NCBI GenBank assembly: GCA_037440065.1 | Contig: JBBIUV010000018.1 | Location: 1-64,000 of the forward strand | Length of the DNA stretch: 64,000 nt | Source: UBA1563 sp037440065 | GTDB lineage: Bacteria > Bacteroidota > Ignavibacteria > Ignavibacteriales > Ignavibacteriaceae | Reading direction: 5' to 3' | Shown here: piece after piece, positions 63,114-64,000 of the stretch | Position numbering within the stretch: position 1 is the stretch's first letter | Layout: the number at the start of each line of letters is the position of its first letter | Notes under the pieces: model-generated | The model's input: only the letters and a program-made list of their open reading frames with translations | Databases searched by the model: none | What the model was told of the DNA's origin: nothing | Made by a program: the position numbers and the translations under genes

Positions 63114-64000
63114 ATGGAACTGTGGCAACAAATGGTTCGAGACAGTGTTCACACTGTTGATCAACTGGTTGAAAAATTCAGTATTGATAGAACCGTTGCT
63201 GAGAGTCTGAATGAATTTTTTCAGGTTCGCATCAATCCCTATTATTTAAGTTTAATCCGCGAGCCGGGTGATCCAATCTGGCTGCAATGCGTTCCCGATA
63301 TAAAGGAACTTAATGATTTTGATGCGAACGATGATCCGTTGAACGAGGACGGGATGAGCCCCGTTCCCAACATCACGCACCGCTATCCGGACCGTGCTTT
63401 GTTTTTAACAACAAGCCAATGCGGTTTGTACTGCCGTTTCTGCACAAGAAAACGGAAAGTCGGCGATCAGGATAAAATCTCGATGAAAGGATTGGAAGCT
63501 GCGTTCAATTATTTGGAACAGCACACCGAGATTCGCGATGTTATTCTATCCGGCGGTGATCCGTTGATGCTCACCGATGTAATGCTCGAGAAAATTCTAA
63601 AACGCTTACGCACAATTCCTCATATCGAAATTATTCGTCTTGGTACAAAAATGCCGTGCGTACTTCCGCAGCGCATTACTCCAAAGCTTGTTGAGATGTT
63701 GAAAAAATATCATCCGATTTATGTGAACACCCACTTCAATCATCCGTGGGAAATTACACCCGAAAGCACCAAAGCGTGCGAAATGCTTTCAAATGCTGGA
63801 TGTCCCGTTGGAAACCAGATGGTTTTGATGAAAGGTGTGAATGACGATCCGTTGGTTGTGCGCGAACTGATGCAAAAACTTTTGAAGATTAGAGTGAGAC
63901 CATACTATATATATATGGCTGATCAGACAAAAGGAACGCATCACTTTAGAACTTCAATTGCAAAAGGATTGGAGATAATTGAAAATCTTCGCGGATGGAC
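63114..64000 (+). CDS. Lysine 2,3-aminomutase-family radical SAM enzyme, 3' end cut
   Basis: The frame runs from ATG 63114 to the window edge (295 codons visible). C103, C107 and C110 (CGLYCRFCTRK) bind the 4Fe-4S cluster and SAM; HRYPDRALFLTTS and LSGGDPLML are KamA-family blocks. Members move an amino group from C2 to C3 of lysine or glutamate, or modify EF-P (EpmB). The PLP lysine and substrate aspartates lie in the missing part, so the substrate cannot be judged. The gene follows the GNAT gene by 13 bases and probably belongs to its operon. Confidence 0.9.
   Translation, partial: MELWQQMVRDSVHTVDQLVEKFSIDRTVAESLNEFFQVRINPYYLSLIREPGDPIWLQCVPDIKELNDFDANDDPLNEDGMSPVPNITHRYPDRALFLTTSQCGLYCRFCTRKRKVGDQDKISMKGLEAAFNYLEQHTEIRDVILSGGDPLMLTDVMLEKILKRLRTIPHIEIIRLGTKMPCVLPQRITPKLVEMLKKYHPIYVNTHFNHPWEITPESTKACEMLSNAGCPVGNQMVLMKGVNDDPLVVRELMQKLLKIRVRPYYIYMADQTKGTHHFRTSIAKGLEIIENLRGW

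Overview
The window reads as a chromosomal stretch of a Bacteroidota/Chlorobiota-type bacterium, most likely of the Ignavibacteria (Ignavibacteriales). The best markers are a secreted protein with a C-terminal type IX secretion sorting domain containing the QNYPNPFNPST motif typical of that class, an S46 dipeptidyl-peptidase, many periplasmic glycosidases and lipoproteins, AT-rich DNA and frequent TTG starts. This assignment is an inference from gene content; there is no rRNA gene in the window. I saw no tRNA, CRISPR array, prophage or insertion sequence. Genes are tightly packed and no gene-free gap exceeds 300 bases.

Layout. 1-851: an unrecognised membrane protein (cut by the window edge) behind a small secreted protein. 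1054-4691: nucleotidyltransferase, metK and ahcY (S-adenosylmethionine cycle), closed by a strong terminator. 4926-7656: an envelope operon with a T9SS-exported haem-motif protein, a cytochrome-like lipoprotein, a YceI protein and a DUF5777 protein. 7704-19677 (minus strand): a purine-catabolism operon with two molybdenum hydroxylases (one three-subunit, one two-subunit), an 8-oxoguanine deaminase-like amidohydrolase and an allantoinase/hydantoinase-like enzyme, headed by a GH2 glycosidase. 19762-22235: RlhA-type U32 protein and MsrB. 22534-27033: beta-glucan-type degradation (GH3, a clan-A glycosidase lipoprotein, an esterase). 27238-31728: queC, queF, a GlnD-like protein and murI. 31752-37916: lipoprotein, methyltransferase, cell-wall amidase, cytochrome c, and an ECF sigma/anti-sigma pair. 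37917-43350 (minus): membrane protein, arginase, pyruvate kinase and a Lon-like protease. 43502-54508: aminotransferase, two histidine kinases, GNAT, MOSC, phosphohexomutase, a zinc ribbon and a DPP7-like peptidase. 54598-60389: GH20, dGTPase and RecG.

The right edge (60509 to beyond 64000) is the most intriguing part. A near-consensus promoter drives two overlapping D-Ala-D-Ala-ligase-like ATP-grasp enzymes, a GNAT acetyltransferase and a lysine 2,3-aminomutase-type radical SAM enzyme. Together they look like a small pathway that makes a beta-amino-acid-containing or acylated dipeptide-like molecule; I cannot name its product. Other points of interest are a terminator-like hairpin inside the queC leader, two genes whose Shine-Dalgarno sites and protein content point to ATT/ATC starts, and a degenerate dispersed palindromic repeat.

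Physiologically the window suggests a heterotroph living on polysaccharides and peptides, with purine salvage or catabolism, respiratory or redox cytochromes in the envelope, and queuosine synthesis.
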